Assembly: GCA_026125795.1 (NCBI GenBank)
Contig: JAHCKM010000003.1
Span: 682,001 to 746,000 of the forward strand
Direction of reading: 5' to 3'
DNA length: 64,000 bases
Origin: Burkholderiaceae bacterium
GTDB lineage: Bacteria > Pseudomonadota > Gammaproteobacteria > Burkholderiales > Burkholderiaceae_C
Both the position numbers and the translations under genes were made by a program. The number at the start of each line of letters is the position of its first letter. The first letter of the stretch is position 1. Shown here piece by piece: positions 28,452 to 39,387 of the stretch. A model generated the notes under the pieces. That model ran no database searches. It worked only from the letters and a program-made list of their open reading frames with translations, and was not told the origin of the DNA.

Positions 28452-30683
28452 TCAAGAGTCGCTGCCGGCCCGTCCGGCCGGTGTGGCCTGTGCGCTGGGC
28501 GCGCGGCCGCGTGCCATCGCCTTGCCAATCGCCTCGGCCAACATCGTTGGGGAACAAGGCTTGGGCAGCACGTCCATGCGCTGACGCACGGCCTGCTCGA
28601 GTCGCACGGCGTAGCCTGTCATCAGCACCACGGGCACCGGCGGTTCGCGCTGCAGCAACTGCGCCGCCAGTGCGATGCCGTCGATCTCGCCGGGCATCTC
28701 GATGTCGCTCAACACCACGTCGATCTCGGCGGCGTGTGCGTCGAGATGCTGCAGCGCCGCCGCGCCGCTGTCGGCGCGGTGGACCCTGCAGCCCATCGAC
28801 TGCAGCAGTTCCCGCGTGGCCTGCCCGACCGCATCGTTGTCCTCCACCAGCAGCAGACCGCAGTTCAGGTCGTGCGCCACGCGGCGTTCGCTGCTGCCGG
28901 CCTCGTCGGGAGCACCGCCGCGCTTGAAGTACAGCCGCACGCGTGCGCCGCCGCCCGGGCGGGAGTCGATGTGCGCCGAACCCCCGGCGCTGTGGCACAG
29001 GGCCTGCACCTGGCTCAACCCGAGACCCGTGCCCTGGCCCTGCGGCTTGGTGGTGAAGAACGGCTCGAACGCCTTGCCGATCGCGCCTGGGTCGAAGCCC
29101 GGACCGGTGTCGAGCACCTCGAGCATGACGAATGCGCCGGATCCGGGGGTGGGATCCGTGGCCACGGCATTGCGCGCGCGGATGTCGAGCCGCCCGCTGC
29201 CGCGCATGGCGTCCTTGGCGTTGACCGCCAGGTTGATCAGCGCCAACTCGAGTTCGGCCGCGTCGACCTCGATCGGACCGGTGTCGCCCGACACGTCGCA
29301 CGACAGCGCAACCGAAGAACCGAGCAGCGGCTTGAGCAGGTCGAGCAGGGCCGGCAGGCGCTCCTGCAGCACGATGCGCTCCGGCAGCAGCGCCTGCTTG
29401 CGCGCAAACGCCAGCAGCTGGCGCGTCAGCTTGGCGCCCGAGCCGACCGCGCGTTCGATCGCCGCCAGCTGGGTGCTGTCCGCCACGTCGGGGCGCAGGC
29501 GCCGGTGCAGGTAGAGGTTGCTGTTGACCACCATCAGCAGGTTGTTGAAGTCGTGCGCCACGCCGCCGGTGAGCCGTCCCATAGCCTCGAGCTTCTGCGA
29601 CTGCATGAGCGCCAGCTCGACCCGCTGGCGCCGCGCCCGCTCGTCGTCGAGACGCTGCAGCGCGTCCAGCTCTTCGCGCGTGCGCCGCAGCGCCAGCCAC
29701 GCCATCCAGGCAAAGCCGAGCGCGGTCGGAAAGACAAATGCCGCCAGCAGGGTGCACTGGCGCCGCCAAGCGGCCAGGACGATGTCGCGGTCCAGCGCCG
29801 CGACCACCGCCACCGGATAGCCGACCAGGCTGCGGAACGACTGCAGACGGTTCACGCCATCAAAAGGCGACAGGCCCTCTTCGTCGCCGCTGCTTTGGCC
29901 GGCGGCGATCCGGCGCAGGACCGGCGCGTCGGCGGGCAACTGCGTCGGCTCGCCGTCGGCCTCTGGCCAGCGCGCCAGCACATGGCCGTCGGTGCGCATC
30001 AGGAACGTGCGCAAGCCCGGGGACGTGGCGGCGAGCTCCCGGTAGAAGTCGGTCAGGTACTTTGGCCGCAGGCTCACGTGCACGCTGCCGGCGAAGCTGC
30101 CGTCGGCGAACACCCGGCGCCGGCTGATGTCGAACGCCGGTTCGCCGGTCGACCGGCTGACGATGGCTTCGGAGACGAACACCGCCGATCCGGTGTTGTC
30201 GCGGTGCGCGCGATACCACTGGCGATCGCTGTAGTCGATCTGGCGCGGCGGTGGGTACACGCGGCTGTTGCCCAGCGATCGGCTGTCGGCGCCGTGAATG
30301 AACAGGCCCTGCACCTGGGGCAGGTTGGCTGCCATGTTGCGCAGCCGGTTGTGGATTTCTTCGCCGCGCGCCAGCACTTCAGCGTCCGGCATGCTGCCCG
30401 CCAGATCGAGCATGCGCTCCAGCAGCATCGCATTGGTCTCGAACAGCTTGAGCGCGTGCTCCTGAGCGATGCGCGCGCCCCGATCCAGGAGCAGACGCGC
30501 GTCGTGGAACTCCTGGTGGTAGAGATACGTGGCCACCGCCACGAAGGCCGCCGATGGCAGCAGGATCGCCAGCACGATCACGGCGCGCAGCCGGGTCAGC
30601 GTGCGCAGACGGTTGACCCCGGGCGGTTCCGTCGAACCGGCACCGGGTTCCGCATGAGGGCTCGGTCGGTCGGGTCGACTCAC
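28452..30683 (-). CDS. hybrid sensor histidine kinase/response regulator
   Basis: A 743-residue membrane sensor. Residues about 25-55 form the first transmembrane helix, a periplasmic double-Cache-like sensor follows (about 55-300), and a second helix (LLAAFVFPTALGFAWMAWL) leads to a kinase core. The H-box is GGVAHDFNNLL near residue 375, and the ATP lid is LDTGPGFDPGAIGKAFEPFFTTK (in two parts). A C-terminal receiver domain carries the phospho-acceptor Asp in VVLSDIEMPG and Lys in VLPKPCSP. Its output partner is not encoded next to it. Confidence 0.92.
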   Translation of the reverse strand: MSRPDRPSPHAEPGAGSTEPPGVNRLRTLTRLRAVIVLAILLPSAAFVAVATYLYHQEFHDARLLLDRGARIAQEHALKLFETNAMLLERMLDLAGSMPDAEVLARGEEIHNRLRNMAANLPQVQGLFIHGADSRSLGNSRVYPPPRQIDYSDRQWYRAHRDNTGSAVFVSEAIVSRSTGEPAFDISRRRVFADGSFAGSVHVSLRPKYLTDFYRELAATSPGLRTFLMRTDGHVLARWPEADGEPTQLPADAPVLRRIAAGQSSGDEEGLSPFDGVNRLQSFRSLVGYPVAVVAALDRDIVLAAWRRQCTLLAAFVFPTALGFAWMAWLALRRTREELDALQRLDDERARRQRVELALMQSQKLEAMGRLTGGVAHDFNNLLMVVNSNLYLHRRLRPDVADSTQLAAIERAVGSGAKLTRQLLAFARKQALLPERIVLQERLPALLDLLKPLLGSSVALSCDVSGDTGPIEVDAAELELALINLAVNAKDAMRGSGRLDIRARNAVATDPTPGSGAFVMLEVLDTGPGFDPGAIGKAFEPFFTTKPQGQGTGLGLSQVQALCHSAGGSAHIDSRPGGGARVRLYFKRGGAPDEAGSSERRVAHDLNCGLLLVEDNDAVGQATRELLQSMGCRVHRADSGAAALQHLDAHAAEIDVVLSDIEMPGEIDGIALAAQLLQREPPVPVVLMTGYAVRLEQAVRQRMDVLPKPCSPTMLAEAIGKAMARGRAPSAQATPAGRAGSDS

Positions 30684-30737
30684 AAATGGCCTAAATGCAC
30701 ACTGCGGGGAGTGCGCATCCTAAGCCCTCACCGGCGC

Positions 30738-30959
30738 TCAGGACGTCGGTTCGCCCTCGACCAACTCGATGCTTTGGGCGAGGTTGCCTTTGGGGCCTTC
30801 GACCAGTTCATAACGCACGCGACGACCCTGCTCGAGGGTCCGGTAGCCTTCCATGCGGATGGCCGAGAAATGCGCAAAAACGTCGGGCCCGCCGCCTTCG
30901 GGCTCGATGAATCCGAAGCCCTTGGCATTGTTGAACCACTTGACGGTGCCGAACGGCAT
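30738..30959 (-). CDS. cold-shock domain protein (CspA family)
   Basis: A 73-residue single cold-shock domain that binds single-stranded nucleic acid. RNP1 (KGFGFIEPE) and RNP2 (VFAHFSAI) are both present. A GGGAGG site lies upstream of the ATG. A long intergenic leader (to about 31130) precedes it, as in other csp genes where the mRNA leader is regulatory, though no specific structure is claimed here. It is divergent from clpS. Confidence 0.95.
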   Translation of the reverse strand: MPFGTVKWFNNAKGFGFIEPEGGGPDVFAHFSAIRMEGYRTLEQGRRVRYELVEGPKGNLAQSIELVEGEPTS

Positions 30960-31211
30960 GTCAGCCTCCCTCACTTCTTTGGTCTTGGCTCTTTTGGATG
31001 GAGCGCGAGCCGCAAATTCTTTGCAGGCGTTCACAAACGTGTCAAGCCGGTCCGACCCCGAGATGCCAACGATGACACTGCTGTGTGACGCGGTATCGCC
31101 GTCTTCGGGCAGCAAACAGCGTGGGCGGTCTGTCGCTATTTCACGCCTTGTCTTGGGGCGCGCAGCCACAACATCACACCACGGATACCCCGCTGGGGCC
31201 AACTCGATAGA

Positions 31212-31577
31212 ATGGGTTTCATGCCTCCGGAGCCGCCGAAACTGCCGCCCAAGGCCCCGACCGTCAACCGACCCGACGGTGGGCAAGGAGCGGTCGTGGC
31301 CGAGCGCAAAACGGCCAAGACCAAGCCGCCGCGCATGTTCCAGGTGGTGATGTTGAACGACGACTACACCCCGATGGAGTTCGTCGTCATGGTGCTGCAG
31401 CAGACCTTCAAACGTGACCTGGAGACGGCTACGCAGATCATGCTCAAAATCCATCACGAGGGCCGCGGCGTCTGCGGGGTTTACTCCAAGGACGTGGCGG
31501 CCACCAAGGTCGAACTGGTCCTGGCGGCAGCGCGCCGCGCAGGACATCCCCTGCAGTGCATTATGGAGGCTGCATGA
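31212..31577 (+). CDS. clpS: ATP-dependent Clp protease adaptor ClpS
   Basis: N-recognin adaptor that delivers N-degron substrates to ClpAP. The protein (121 aa) has the conserved [21 protein letters not shown] with the residues that hold the N-terminal amino acid, and [25 protein letters not shown] (two parts). Two in-frame ATGs exist (31212 and 31221); a TAGAAT hexamer overlaps the first, so the second may be the true start. The stop overlaps clpA (ATGA). Confidence 0.95.
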   Translation: MGFMPPEPPKLPPKAPTVNRPDGGQGAVVAERKTAKTKPPRMFQVVMLNDDYTPMEFVVMVLQQTFKRDLETATQIMLKIHHEGRGVCGVYSKDVAATKVELVLAAARRAGHPLQCIMEAA

Positions 31578-33874
31578 TCGCGCAAGAGTTGGAAGTCAGT
31601 CTGCACATGGCCTTCGTCGAGGCCAGGCAGCAGCGGCACGAGTTCATCACCGTCGAGCACCTGCTGCTCGCGCTGCTGGACAACCCGTCGGCCGCCGAGG
31701 TGTTGCGCGCCTGCGCCGCCAACATCGAAGACCTGCGCAAGAGCCTCACCACCTTCATCAAGGAAAACACGCCCACCGTGGGCGGCACCGAGGAGGTCGA
31801 CACCCAGCCCACGCTCGGCTTCCAGCGCGTGATCCAGCGCGCGATCATGCACGTGCAATCCACCGGCTCGGGCAAGAAGGAAGTCACCGGCGCCAACGTG
31901 CTGGTGGCGATCTTCGGCGAGAAGGACTCCCACGCCGTGTACTACCTGCATCAGCAGGGCGTCACAAGGCTCGACGTGGTGAACTTCATCGCCCACGGCA
32001 TCAAGAAGTCTGATCCACCCGAGGCGCCCAAGTCCAATGAAGGCAGTTCCGAGGGCGAGAAGGAAGAGAGCGGTGATTCCAAAGGCTCGCCGCTGGAGCA
32101 GTTCACGCAGAACCTCAACCAGTTGGCGCGCGACGGCAAGATCGATCCGCTGATCGGCCGCGAGGCTGAAGTTGAACGTGTTATCCAGGTGCTGTGCCGC
32201 CGCCGCAAGAACAACCCGCTGCTGGTGGGCGAGGCCGGTGTGGGCAAGACCGCGATCGCCGAAGGCCTGGCCTGGCGCATCACGCAGTCCGACGTGCCGG
32301 AGGTGCTGGCGCAGAGCACCGTCTACGCGCTCGACATGGGCGCGCTGCTGGCGGGCACCAAGTACCGGGGCGACTTCGAGCAGCGCCTGAAGGGCGTGCT
32401 CAAGTCTCTGAAGGACCAGCCGCACGCGATCCTGTTCATCGACGAGATCCACACGCTGATCGGCGCCGGCGCCGCCTCCGGCGGCACGCTGGATGCGAGC
32501 AACCTGCTCAAGCCCGCGCTGTCCACCGGCGCCATGAAGTGCATCGGCGCCACCACCTTCACCGAGTATCGCGGCATCTTCGAGAAGGACGCCGCGCTGT
32601 CGCGGCGCTTCCAGAAGATCGACGTCGTCGAGCCCACCGTGGAGCAGACGGTGGAGATCCTCAAGGGCCTGAAGACGCGCTTCGAGGACCACCACAGCGT
32701 CAAGTACGCGATCGGCGCGCTGCAGGCGGCTGCAGAGCTCTCTGCCAAATACATCAACGACCGCCACCTGCCCGACAAGGCGATCGACGTCATCGACGAG
32801 GCCGGCGCCGCGCAGCGCGTGTTGCCGCTGGCCAAGCGCAAGAAGACCATCACCAAGAGCGAGGTCGAGGAGATCGTCGCCAAGATCGCGCGCATCCCGC
32901 CGGCCAGCGTGTCGAGCGACGACCGCAGCAAGCTGAAGAACCTCGACCGCGACCTGAAGAGCGTGGTGTTCGGCCAGGATCAAGCCATCGAGGCGCTGGC
33001 CGCCGCGATCAAGATGGCCCGCTCGGGCCTGGGCAAGCCCGACAAGCCGATCGGCTCGTTCCTGTTTTCAGGCCCCACCGGCGTCGGCAAGACCGAGGTG
33101 GCCAAGCAGCTGGCATTCATCCTCGGCATCGAGCTGATCCGCTTCGACATGAGCGAGTACATGGAGCGCCACGCGGTGAGCCGCCTGATCGGCGCGCCGC
33201 CGGGATACGTGGGCTTCGACCAGGGTGGCCTGCTCACCGAGGCGGTGAGCAAGAAGCCGCACGCGGTGCTGCTGATGGACGAGATCGAGAAGGCGCACCC
33301 GGATGTCTTCAACGTGCTGCTGCAGGTGATGGACCACGGCACGCTGACCGACAACAACGGTCGCAAGGCCGACTTCCGCAACGTGATCATCGTAATGACC
33401 ACCAACGCGGGCGCCGAGACGATGGGCAAGGCGACGATCGGCTTCACCACCAAGCGCGAGCAGGGCGACGAGATGGCCGACCTCAAGCGGCTGTTCTCGC
33501 CTGAGTTCCGCAACCGCCTCGATGCCACGGTGAGCTTCCGCGCGCTCGATCAGGAGATCATCCTGCGCGTGGTCGACAAGTTCCTGCTGCAGCTCGAGAG
33601 CCAGCTCGCCGAGAAGAAGGTCGAGGTCACCTTCACCGATGCGCTGCGCAAACACCTGGCGGTGAAGGGCTTCGACCCGATGATGGGCGCGCGGCCAATG
33701 CAGCGCCTGATCCAGGACACCATCCGCCGCGCCTTGGCCGACGAGCTGCTGTTCGGCCGCCTGGTCGACGGTGGCCGCCTCACGGTGGACATCGACGACA
33801 AGGGCGAGGTGCTGCTCGACATTCAGCCGCCGCGCAAGAGCGACAAGCCGAAGGCCGAGACCACGCAGGTGTAG
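31574..33874 (+). CDS. clpA: ATP-dependent Clp protease ATP-binding subunit ClpA
   Basis: A 766-residue AAA+ unfoldase, the normal ClpA size. It has an N-terminal double Clp repeat, a first AAA+ module with Walker [10 protein letters not shown] and Walker B LFIDEIH, and a second with [11 protein letters not shown] and [14 protein letters not shown]. The ClpP-binding loop region lies between the second module's motifs. The ATG at 31574 was chosen over an upstream in-frame ATG because it has GGAGG four bases upstream and overlaps the clpS stop. Confidence 0.97.
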   Translation: MIAQELEVSLHMAFVEARQQRHEFITVEHLLLALLDNPSAAEVLRACAANIEDLRKSLTTFIKENTPTVGGTEEVDTQPTLGFQRVIQRAIMHVQSTGSGKKEVTGANVLVAIFGEKDSHAVYYLHQQGVTRLDVVNFIAHGIKKSDPPEAPKSNEGSSEGEKEESGDSKGSPLEQFTQNLNQLARDGKIDPLIGREAEVERVIQVLCRRRKNNPLLVGEAGVGKTAIAEGLAWRITQSDVPEVLAQSTVYALDMGALLAGTKYRGDFEQRLKGVLKSLKDQPHAILFIDEIHTLIGAGAASGGTLDASNLLKPALSTGAMKCIGATTFTEYRGIFEKDAALSRRFQKIDVVEPTVEQTVEILKGLKTRFEDHHSVKYAIGALQAAAELSAKYINDRHLPDKAIDVIDEAGAAQRVLPLAKRKKTITKSEVEEIVAKIARIPPASVSSDDRSKLKNLDRDLKSVVFGQDQAIEALAAAIKMARSGLGKPDKPIGSFLFSGPTGVGKTEVAKQLAFILGIELIRFDMSEYMERHAVSRLIGAPPGYVGFDQGGLLTEAVSKKPHAVLLMDEIEKAHPDVFNVLLQVMDHGTLTDNNGRKADFRNVIIVMTTNAGAETMGKATIGFTTKREQGDEMADLKRLFSPEFRNRLDATVSFRALDQEIILRVVDKFLLQLESQLAEKKVEVTFTDALRKHLAVKGFDPMMGARPMQRLIQDTIRRALADELLFGRLVDGGRLTVDIDDKGEVLLDIQPPRKSDKPKAETTQV

Positions 33875-33897
33875 CGCCGCTGCGCACACACCGCATG

Positions 33898-33927
33898 GAC
33901 GGGCCGCGACGCGGCCCGTCTTCTTTT
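33898..33927 (+). terminator. intrinsic terminator of clpSA
   Basis: A 10-bp stem GACGGGCCGC / GCGGCCCGTC with a 3-base loop is followed by TTCTTTT, 23 bases after the clpA stop. Confidence 0.85.
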
Positions 33928-33931
33928 GTCC

Positions 33932-34717
33932 TCAAGCCTGCGGCGCGGCGGGGTCCTGCTGAAAGTAGCCGGCGAACAACGCGTACAGCTGCGGGTGCTG
34001 CCCGCGCATGTCGACCGGTGCGACGAAGAACGCTTCGACGGCCACCGCGAAGAACTCGCCGATCTCGCTCGCACCGTAGGGGTCGAGCACGGTGTCGCGA
34101 CCTTCGTCGGTCCAGCGGCAGAACTGCTCGTACTCGGCTTGGATCAGCTCGCGCCAGCGCCGGCGTGACTCCACGCCCGACAGGGGCGGCACGCCATCGG
34201 CCTCACCGTCACCCATGTCGATCACGTGCGCGAACTCGTGGATCACCACGTTGTACGCCCAGTCGGCGCTCTCGCCAGCGGCGTGCACGTCGGTCCACGA
34301 CAACATCAACGGGCCGCCTTCCATCGCCTCGCCGGAGAGCACCTCGTCGTAGTTGTGCACCACACCGTCGTCGTCCATCACCTCGCGCGGGGCCACCACC
34401 TCGTCGGGATGGACCACGATGCCGACGAAGCCGCGGTACGGCTGCACCCCGAGGCGCAGCACCGGCAGGCAGGCCTGCACCGCAATGCGCACGGCCATCG
34501 CGTCGGTCACCTCGAGGCCGCCGGCGCCGGCGAACTCCTTCTCGTCGAGAAACAGGCTGGTCATGCGACGCAGCGCTTCGAGGTCGGCCGCGCTCCAACG
34601 CGCAAGAAAAGGCAGCGAAGCCAGGGTTTCGAGCCACAGCTCGTCGGAGATCGCTCGGCGCCGCACGATGCGCTGCTCGCGCTGCGCGCGCAGCCGCGAC
34701 AGCCAGCCGCGGATCAC
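33932..34717 (-). CDS. zinc metallopeptidase of the M90/MtfA family
   Basis: A 261-residue peptidase of family M90; Escherichia coli MtfA, which controls the glucose phosphotransferase repressor Mlc, has 265. The zinc motif HEFAH is in VVIHEFAHVIDMGDG near residue 160, and the later glutamate ligand is likely in SEIGEFFAVAVEAFF. The GTG at 34717 overlaps the lpxH stop (GTGA), and the product starts VIRGWLSRLRAQRE. No ATG fits. Whether it acts on Mlc here is unknown. Confidence 0.88.
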   Translation of the reverse strand: MIRGWLSRLRAQREQRIVRRRAISDELWLETLASLPFLARWSAADLEALRRMTSLFLDEKEFAGAGGLEVTDAMAVRIAVQACLPVLRLGVQPYRGFVGIVVHPDEVVAPREVMDDDGVVHNYDEVLSGEAMEGGPLMLSWTDVHAAGESADWAYNVVIHEFAHVIDMGDGEADGVPPLSGVESRRRWRELIQAEYEQFCRWTDEGRDTVLDPYGASEIGEFFAVAVEAFFVAPVDMRGQHPQLYALFAGYFQQDPAAPQA

Positions 34718-35517
34718 GCGCGCTCCGCGTCGAGCGCAAGCGCGGGCACGGCCTGCACGCCGCGCGCCGTCAGGCGCAGCACGTTGCCGCGCGGTGCATC
34801 GCCATCGAAGTCCCAGTCGCTCAACACATGGCGCGCCGCGGTGGCCGACAGCATGACGCGGCCCGGGCGGTGCGTGTGGCCGTGGATCAATGTGTCGCTG
34901 CCGGCAGCGTCGAGCAGTTGCAGCGCGGCGGCCGGATCGACGTCGGCCCACAGAGCCGGCGACTGCTGCGCTTGGTGCGCCGTGCTGGCATCGCGCATCG
35001 CACGCGCCATCGCCCGGCGCTCGGCGAGCGGTCGCTGCAGGAACCCGGCCTGCCACGCCGGCTCGCGCACCATGGCGCGGAACCGCTGGTAATCGGTATC
35101 TTCCAGACACAGCGCGTCGCCGTGCGTCAGCACGGCGCAGCGCCCGAAGGCATGCAGCACGGTGGCATCGGGCAGCGCCCGCGCACCGCAATGCGCGAGC
35201 AGCACCTCGCCGATCAGGAAATCGCGGTTGCCGTGCATCACGGCGACCGTGCGCAGCGATGCGGCCTCGCGCAGCACCTCGACGCACGTTTGTTCGAACT
35301 CGCCGTCGCGCGCGTCGTCGCCGATCCACGCCTCGAAGAGATCGCCCAGGATGAACAGCGCATCGGCATCGCCGCCCAGCATCTGCATGCGCCAGGCGTC
35401 GAACGTGCGCGGCGCATCGGCCATCAGGTGCACGTCGGACAGGCACTCGATCACCTGCCAATGCGCCGGCGCATCGAAGCGGTGCAGCGCCAACGGCGCG
35501 AGGGGGGAGTCCGCCAT
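34714..35517 (-). CDS. lpxH: UDP-2,3-diacylglucosamine hydrolase
   Basis: The lipid A pathway enzyme that cleaves UDP-2,3-diacylglucosamine to lipid X (267 aa). All metallophosphoesterase motifs are seen: SDVHLM, LGDLFEAWIGDD, GNRDFLIG, THGDALCLEDT and HGHTHRPG. It precedes the M90 peptidase with a four-base overlap and follows two cyclophilin genes, a common Burkholderiales order. Confidence 0.95.
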   Translation of the reverse strand: MADSPLAPLALHRFDAPAHWQVIECLSDVHLMADAPRTFDAWRMQMLGGDADALFILGDLFEAWIGDDARDGEFEQTCVEVLREAASLRTVAVMHGNRDFLIGEVLLAHCGARALPDATVLHAFGRCAVLTHGDALCLEDTDYQRFRAMVREPAWQAGFLQRPLAERRAMARAMRDASTAHQAQQSPALWADVDPAAALQLLDAAGSDTLIHGHTHRPGRVMLSATAARHVLSDWDFDGDAPRGNVLRLTARGVQAVPALALDAERA

Positions 35518-35540
35518 GGCTCCCGGCCCGATCCAGCCGG

Positions 35541-36044
35541 TCAGGCGACCTCGGTCGCCTTGACGATGGTCACGTCCTCGATCGGCACGTCGTCATGCAT
35601 GCCTTTGCGGCCGGTGGCGACGCCTTCGATTCTGTCGACCACGTCGGTGCCCGACACCACCTTGCCGAACACGGCGTAGCCCCAGCCCTGCGGCGACTCC
35701 GACTTGAAGTTGAGGAAGTCGTTGTCGACGGTGTTGATGAAGAACTGCGCGCTCGCCGAATGCGGCGCCGAGGTGCGCGCCATCGCCAGCGTGTACTTGA
35801 CGTTCTTCAAGCCGTTGTTGGCTTCGTTGGTGATCGGCGCGCGCGTGGCCTTCTGTTTCATGCCCGGCTCGAAGCCGCCGCCTTGCACCATGAAGCCCTT
35901 GATCACGCGGTGGAACACCGTGCCGTCGTAGTGGCCGGCACGCACGTAGTCGAGAAAGTTCTGCGTGCTCACGGGCGCCTTGGCGTCGTCGAGCTCGATG
36001 CGGATCGTGCCCGCGCTGGTCTGCATTTCGACGGTCTTGCTCAT
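35541..36044 (-). CDS. ppiB: cytoplasmic peptidyl-prolyl cis-trans isomerase (cyclophilin)
   Basis: A 167-residue cyclophilin without a signal peptide. The active-site pattern [18 protein letters not shown] (with Arg and Phe) and the [13 protein letters not shown] motif are intact, and the family end [15 protein letters not shown] is present. It overlaps the second, exported cyclophilin by four bases (ATGA) and is 24 bases before lpxH. Confidence 0.95.
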   Translation of the reverse strand: MSKTVEMQTSAGTIRIELDDAKAPVSTQNFLDYVRAGHYDGTVFHRVIKGFMVQGGGFEPGMKQKATRAPITNEANNGLKNVKYTLAMARTSAPHSASAQFFINTVDNDFLNFKSESPQGWGYAVFGKVVSGTDVVDRIEGVATGRKGMHDDVPIEDVTIVKATEVA

Positions 36045-36607
36045 TTGTCGCTCTCCAAAGTGGCCTTCTTGATGACCACGGGTTGCTGGGGCACGTTCTG
36101 GTGGCCCGCCTTGTCGCCCACCGGCACGGCGCGGATCTTGTCGACCACATCCATGCCCGAGATCACCTTGCCGAACACTGCGTAGCCGTTGCCGTCGGGC
36201 GAGTTGGCGGCGTCGAGGCGCTGGTTGTCGACCACGTTGATGAAGAACTGGGACGTGGCCGAATCGGGCACCATCGTGCGCGCCATCGCGATCGTGCCGC
36301 GCAGGTTGCTCAGGCCGTTGCGGCTCTCCAGCGGGATGCTGGCGCGCGTGGCCTTTTGTTTCATGGCGGGGTCGAAGCCACCGCCTTGAATCATGAAGGT
36401 GGGGATCACGCGGTGGAAGATCAGTCCGTCGTAGTGGCCGTCCTTCACGTACTGCACGAAGTTGGCCACCGACTTCGGCGCTTTCTCGGCATCGAGCTGG
36501 ACCACGATGTCGCCCATGCTGGTGGCGAGCTTGACCTTCTGTGCCAGCACCGTCGGCGCGCCGGCCAACAATGCCAAGGCCACGAGCCCATGAAACGCAC
36601 TCATCAT
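36041..36607 (-). CDS. periplasmic peptidyl-prolyl cis-trans isomerase (cyclophilin)
   Basis: A 188-residue cyclophilin with an N-terminal signal peptide ([16 protein letters not shown]), so it acts in the periplasm, like PpiA. The active site [18 protein letters not shown] and [14 protein letters not shown] is conserved. Two adjacent ATGs (36607, 36604) are possible. It lies between the TPR protein and ppiB on the same strand. Confidence 0.93.
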   Translation of the reverse strand: MMSAFHGLVALALLAGAPTVLAQKVKLATSMGDIVVQLDAEKAPKSVANFVQYVKDGHYDGLIFHRVIPTFMIQGGGFDPAMKQKATRASIPLESRNGLSNLRGTIAMARTMVPDSATSQFFINVVDNQRLDAANSPDGNGYAVFGKVISGMDVVDKIRAVPVGDKAGHQNVPQQPVVIKKATLESDK

Positions 36608-36633
36608 CTTCTCGATCTCCAGCAGGAAAAGTT

Positions 36634-37152
36634 CTAAGGACGCGCCGCGCGCCCGGCCGTCAGCTCGCGGGTGAGGCGCAGCTTGCGCTGCAGGTTTTCG
36701 TCGCTGCGGGTCAGGCTGGCCCGCTCGAATGCGCGCAGCGCCAGGCGCAGAAAGACGTCGCCCAGATTCTCGTGCGCCACCGCATAGGCCGGGTCGTGCC
36801 GCAGGGCGGTCTCGAGCAAGTCGCGCGCCGCGTCGATGCGGCCTTGGGCGGCCAGCAATACGGCGAGGTTGTTGTACGGCTCGGGCAGATCGGGAAAATC
36901 TTCGATCAGCTTGTTGAGGGCGTCGATGGCTTCGGACGTGCGCTGCAGCTCGGTCAACATCACAGCGCGCAGAAAGCGCATCGACGCGTCGCGCGGCCGC
37001 TCGGCAATCGCCTTGTCGGCGCGCTGCATCGCCAGCGCGGCATCACCGCCGCGAAAGAGCTTCTCGACCTCCCGCGCGTCCTGGGCGTGCAGTGCCCCGG
37101 ACGCGGCCAGCGCGAGCAGGGTCAGGAAGCCGTGGCGCCAGAGGTGGAACAC
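36634..37152 (-). CDS. exported tetratricopeptide repeat protein
   Basis: A 172-residue protein with a signal peptide ([17 protein letters not shown]) and three TPR units: [56 protein letters not shown] (two parts) and [27 protein letters not shown] (two parts). It probably scaffolds a periplasmic or outer-membrane process. The GTG at 37152 is preferred because it places the signal peptide correctly; a longer frame with ATG 37227 would run into the cysS promoter. Confidence 0.8.
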   Translation of the reverse strand: MFHLWRHGFLTLLALAASGALHAQDAREVEKLFRGGDAALAMQRADKAIAERPRDASMRFLRAVMLTELQRTSEAIDALNKLIEDFPDLPEPYNNLAVLLAAQGRIDAARDLLETALRHDPAYAVAHENLGDVFLRLALRAFERASLTRSDENLQRKLRLTRELTAGRAARP

Positions 37153-37188
37153 GGGTGTAATCGGTGTGGTCGTTGCGTGGTGCGCCGC

Positions 37189-37194
37189 TATACT
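37189..37194 (+). promoter_or_regulatory. candidate -10 box of cysS
   Basis: TATACT lies 46 bases upstream of the cysS start; the -35 region is weak. It is in the divergent spacer with the TPR gene. Confidence 0.45.
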
Positions 37195-37239
37195 GAATTC
37201 ATTGTATCGAGCCCCGGCGCGCGCCATCTCACTGGGCTT

Positions 37240-38616
37240 ATGAGCCTTCAGATCTACAACACACTGACGCGCCGCGTCGAACCATTCTTGCCACTCGAGC
37301 CCGGCCACGTGCGCATGTACGTGTGCGGCATGACCATCTACGACCTGTGCCACATGGGGCACGCGCGCATGATGATGGCCTTTGACGTGGTGTACCGCTG
37401 GCTGCGCACGCTGGGCTATCGCGTGACCTATGTGCGCAACATCACAGACATCGAAGACAAGATCATCAACCGCGCGCTCGAGCGCGGCATCACGATCCGC
37501 GCGTTGACCGACGAGATGATCGCCGCGATGCGGCAGGACCTCGCCGCCATCGGCACCGCGCCGCCCACGCACGAACCGCGCGCCACCGATTACGTGCCGC
37601 AGATGCTGTCGATGATCGGCACGCTGGAAGCAAAAGGCCTCGCCTACCGCGCCCCCGGCGGCGATGTGAACTTCGCGGTGCGCAAGTTTCCCGGCTACGG
37701 CAAGCTCTCGGGCAAGTCGATCGACGATCTGCGGGCCGGCGAGCGCGTGGCCGTGGGCGAGGGCAAGGACGACCCCCTGGACTTCGTGTTGTGGAAGGCG
37801 GCCAAGCCCAACGAGCCCTCCGACGCGCAGTATCCAAGCGTCTACGGTCCGGGGCGTCCCGGCTGGCACATCGAGTGCTCGGCGATGAGCTGCGCGCTGC
37901 TCGGCGAGCAGTTCGACATCCATGGCGGCGGCATGGACCTGCAGTTTCCGCACCACGAGAACGAGATCGCGCAGAGCGAAGGTGCGTTGGGCAAGCCGTT
38001 CGTGCGCTACTGGCTGCACAACGGCTTTCTCAACGTCGACAACGAGAAGATGTCGAAGTCGCTCGGCAACTTCTTCACCATCCGCGATGTGCTGAAGCGC
38101 TACGACGGCGAGACGTTGCGTTTCTTCATGCTGCGCACGCACTACCGCAGCCCATTCAACTTCAGCGACGCCAACCTCGACGATGCGCGCGCCGCGCTGG
38201 CCCGGCTGTACACCACGATGCAATCGGTGCCGCCGGCCGAAAGTGCGCAGCTCGACTGGTCGGCCAAGGCACCGGCGGCCTTCCGGGCGGCGATGAATGA
38301 CGACTTCAACACCCCCGGCGCGCTGGCAGTCCTGTTCGAGCTTGCAAACGAAGCCAACCGCACGCGCGATGGGCAGGCCAGCGCACAGATCAAACAACTC
38401 GCCGCGACGCTCGGCTTCCTGCAGCAGGCGCCGCAGGCCTGGCTGCAAGGCGGCGCAGCGCTCGATGGCGACACGATACAGGCGCGCATCGCCGCGCGCG
38501 CGCAAGCCAAGCACGACAAGAACTTCGCCGAGGCCGACCGCATCCGCGACGAGCTGCTGACGCACGGCATCGTGCTGAAGGACTCGGCTCAGGGCACGAC
38601 CTGGGTCAAGGCCTGA
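37240..38616 (+). CDS. cysS: cysteinyl-tRNA synthetase
   Basis: A 458-residue class I synthetase. Zinc ligands begin with Cys in [10 protein letters not shown]; the HIGH motif is HMGHARM; other zinc ligands are in HIECSAM and [14 protein letters not shown] is the second ATP motif. Length and order match family norms. The ATG at 37240 begins [12 protein letters not shown], the usual start. It is followed closely by the DNA glycosylase gene (16 bases). Confidence 0.97.
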   Translation: MSLQIYNTLTRRVEPFLPLEPGHVRMYVCGMTIYDLCHMGHARMMMAFDVVYRWLRTLGYRVTYVRNITDIEDKIINRALERGITIRALTDEMIAAMRQDLAAIGTAPPTHEPRATDYVPQMLSMIGTLEAKGLAYRAPGGDVNFAVRKFPGYGKLSGKSIDDLRAGERVAVGEGKDDPLDFVLWKAAKPNEPSDAQYPSVYGPGRPGWHIECSAMSCALLGEQFDIHGGGMDLQFPHHENEIAQSEGALGKPFVRYWLHNGFLNVDNEKMSKSLGNFFTIRDVLKRYDGETLRFFMLRTHYRSPFNFSDANLDDARAALARLYTTMQSVPPAESAQLDWSAKAPAAFRAAMNDDFNTPGALAVLFELANEANRTRDGQASAQIKQLAATLGFLQQAPQAWLQGGAALDGDTIQARIAARAQAKHDKNFAEADRIRDELLTHGIVLKDSAQGTTWVKA

Positions 38617-38632
38617 GAGCCTGAGGCAACCC

Positions 38633-39286
38633 GTGGCCACACGAGCCGTCACCGCCGTCGTGCCCGAGTACTGGGACGACGCATGCCGCCATCTCGGCCG
38701 GCGCGATCGCGTGATGCGCAAGCTGATCCCGCAGTTCGGCGAAGCGCGCCTGCAGAGCCGCGGCGATGCCTTCACGACGCTGGCCCGCTCGATCGTCGGT
38801 CAGCAGATCTCGGTCAAGGCGGCGCAGTCGGTGTGGGGCAAGTTCATCGAGGTGATCGGCGGTCCCTCGGCGCGCGTGTCACCGAACTCGGTGTTGGTTT
38901 GCGACAACGAGTCCCTGCGGCGCGCCGGTTTGTCGGCGCGCAAATGCGAATACCTGGTCGACCTGGCGCAGCACTTCGAGGACGGCCGTGTTCACGTGAA
39001 ACAGTGGCAGGTGATGGAAGACGAGGCCATCATCGACGAGCTGGTGGCCATCCGCGGCATCGGCCGCTGGACGGCCGAGATGTTCCTGATCTTCCACCTG
39101 ATGCGCCCCGACGTGATGCCGCTCGACGACCTGGGACTCATCAAGGGCATCAGCGTCAACTACTTCAGCGGCGAGCCCGTATCCAGGGCCGAAGCGCGTG
39201 AAGTCGGCGAGGCTTGGGCGCCTTTCCGCTCGGTGGCCACATGGTACATTTGGCGCAGCCTCGACCCGCTGCCGGTGGACTACTGA
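38633..39286 (+). CDS. DNA-3-methyladenine glycosylase (AlkA-like HhH-GPD)
   Basis: A 217-residue base-excision glycosylase of the HhH-GPD superfamily. The helix-hairpin-helix is ELVAIRGIGRWTAEMFLIF and the catalytic Asp is in MPLDDLGL. It lacks the N-terminal domain of E. coli AlkA, as in other short AlkA-type enzymes. The GTG start at 38633 is 16 bases after cysS. It removes alkylated purines from DNA. Confidence 0.9.
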   Translation: MATRAVTAVVPEYWDDACRHLGRRDRVMRKLIPQFGEARLQSRGDAFTTLARSIVGQQISVKAAQSVWGKFIEVIGGPSARVSPNSVLVCDNESLRRAGLSARKCEYLVDLAQHFEDGRVHVKQWQVMEDEAIIDELVAIRGIGRWTAEMFLIFHLMRPDVMPLDDLGLIKGISVNYFSGEPVSRAEAREVGEAWAPFRSVATWYIWRSLDPLPVDY

Positions 39287-39387
39287 AAGTCGCAGTCCGC
39301 TGAAGCGTTGGAGCCGCGCGAGACGGCACTGCGGTTCGAGGCGGCCCGGCAGCAACCGATGGCCTTCACGCAGGTCATCCGCCCACG

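Noticed and set aside
36634-38775. A 713-residue protein fused to the TPR domain
   Set aside because: The upstream part is antisense to cysS. The real TPR gene starts near 37152 with a signal peptide.
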